64,000 nucleotides of DNA from Cryomorphaceae bacterium BACL7 MAG-120322-bin74 (lineage in GTDB: Bacteria; Bacteroidota; Bacteroidia; Flavobacteriales; Schleiferiaceae). A program made the position numbers and the translations under genes. Location of the stretch: assembly GCA_001438205.1 (NCBI GenBank), contig LICG01000003.1:43699-107698 (forward strand), given 5' to 3'. The notes below the pieces were generated by a model. It worked only from the letters and a program-made list of their open reading frames with translations. It had not been told where the DNA came from and ran no database searches. This document shows, in pieces, positions 63,963-64,000 of this stretch; within the stretch, counting starts at the first letter, position 1; each line of letters opens with the position of its first letter.

Positions 63963-64000
63963 GGTTCGGTAGCTCAGTTGGTAGAGCAATGGACTGAAAA
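63963..64000 (+). tRNA. tRNA-Phe (GAA), 5' half
   Basis: The last 38 bases fold as the start of a tRNA: acceptor strand GGTTCGG (1-7), TA, D-stem GCTC / GAGC with loop AGTTGGTA, then anticodon-stem ATGGA and loop CTGAAAA. Positions 34-36 read GAA, the phenylalanine anticodon. The 3' half is beyond the window. The preceding ~120 bases, back to the acyltransferase start, hold no gene. Confidence 0.9.

Overview
The window is chromosomal DNA of a Bacteroidota bacterium, most likely from the Flavobacteriales or a neighbouring order. The evidence is: promoter-like TAnnTTTG elements in place of E. coli-type -10 boxes; type IX secretion genes (a PorP/SprF protein and two proteins with a gliding-associated C-terminal sorting domain); a Bacteroidota-specific DUF4290 gene; a coaX / outer-membrane protein / TPR / lptC / CNNM / ppiD gene string; cysteine-free forms of S4, S14 and L36; and a DnaJ with half of its zinc finger missing. 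GC content is moderate and I see no insertion sequence, prophage, CRISPR array or other mobile DNA. Family-level placement is not possible from the sequence alone.

Layout. 1-6913 (+): end of yidD, then lgt, a DUF192 gene, a secreted Asp-box protein and pepE, followed by gpmI, map and a methyltransferase; nearly all junctions are four-base ATGA overlaps. 6936-6970: a bidirectional terminator. 6986-32048 (-): a coiled-coil protein and a Nif3-like protein, then rpsA, gltA, eno and carA, and upstream of these one continuous str-S10-spc-alpha ribosomal operon running from rpsL to rplQ (32 genes, with fusA, secY, infA and rpoA but no tuf, adk or map). 32209-38905 (+): uvrD/pcrA helicase, DUF4290, murA, a TlpA-type thioredoxin, grpE and dnaJ. 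38991-44445 (-): the type IX secretion cluster. 44653-45461 (+): dgkA and a GAF gene. 45465-46715 (-): an ABC-type permease. 46785-53766 (+): purH and the rod-shape operon mreB-mreC-mreD-pbp2-rodA. 53894-63838 (-): envelope genes from an acyltransferase/acyl-CoA ligase fusion through coaX, an outer-membrane protein, a TPR protein, lptC, a small membrane protein and a CNNM/CorC protein to ppiD. 63963-64000 (+): first half of a tRNA-Phe gene.

How it fits together. The window combines translation (ribosomal proteins, EF-G, IF-1, S1, Map) with central metabolism (enolase, phosphoglycerate mutase, citrate synthase, carA, purH) and envelope biogenesis (Lgt, MurA, Mre/Rod complex, LptC, PpiD, DgkA, SecY, YidD).

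Points most worth a second look: (a) several genes have a TACCTTTG-like box exactly four bases before the start codon, which predicts leaderless mRNAs; (b) the rpsA leader carries a 14-bp inverted repeat whose loop is perfectly complementary to a downstream 10-mer, a potential pseudoknot; (c) rpsC has a collagen-like Gly/Pro/Arg tail interrupted by an apparent one-base deletion; (d) several normally zinc-binding Cys motifs are missing (methyltransferase, C4 zinc-ribbon protein, DnaJ); (e) palindromes lie ahead of grpE and inside the start of lptC; (f) one PorP/SprF protein is fused to a coiled coil and a SPOR domain. No wholly new multi-gene system was recognised.
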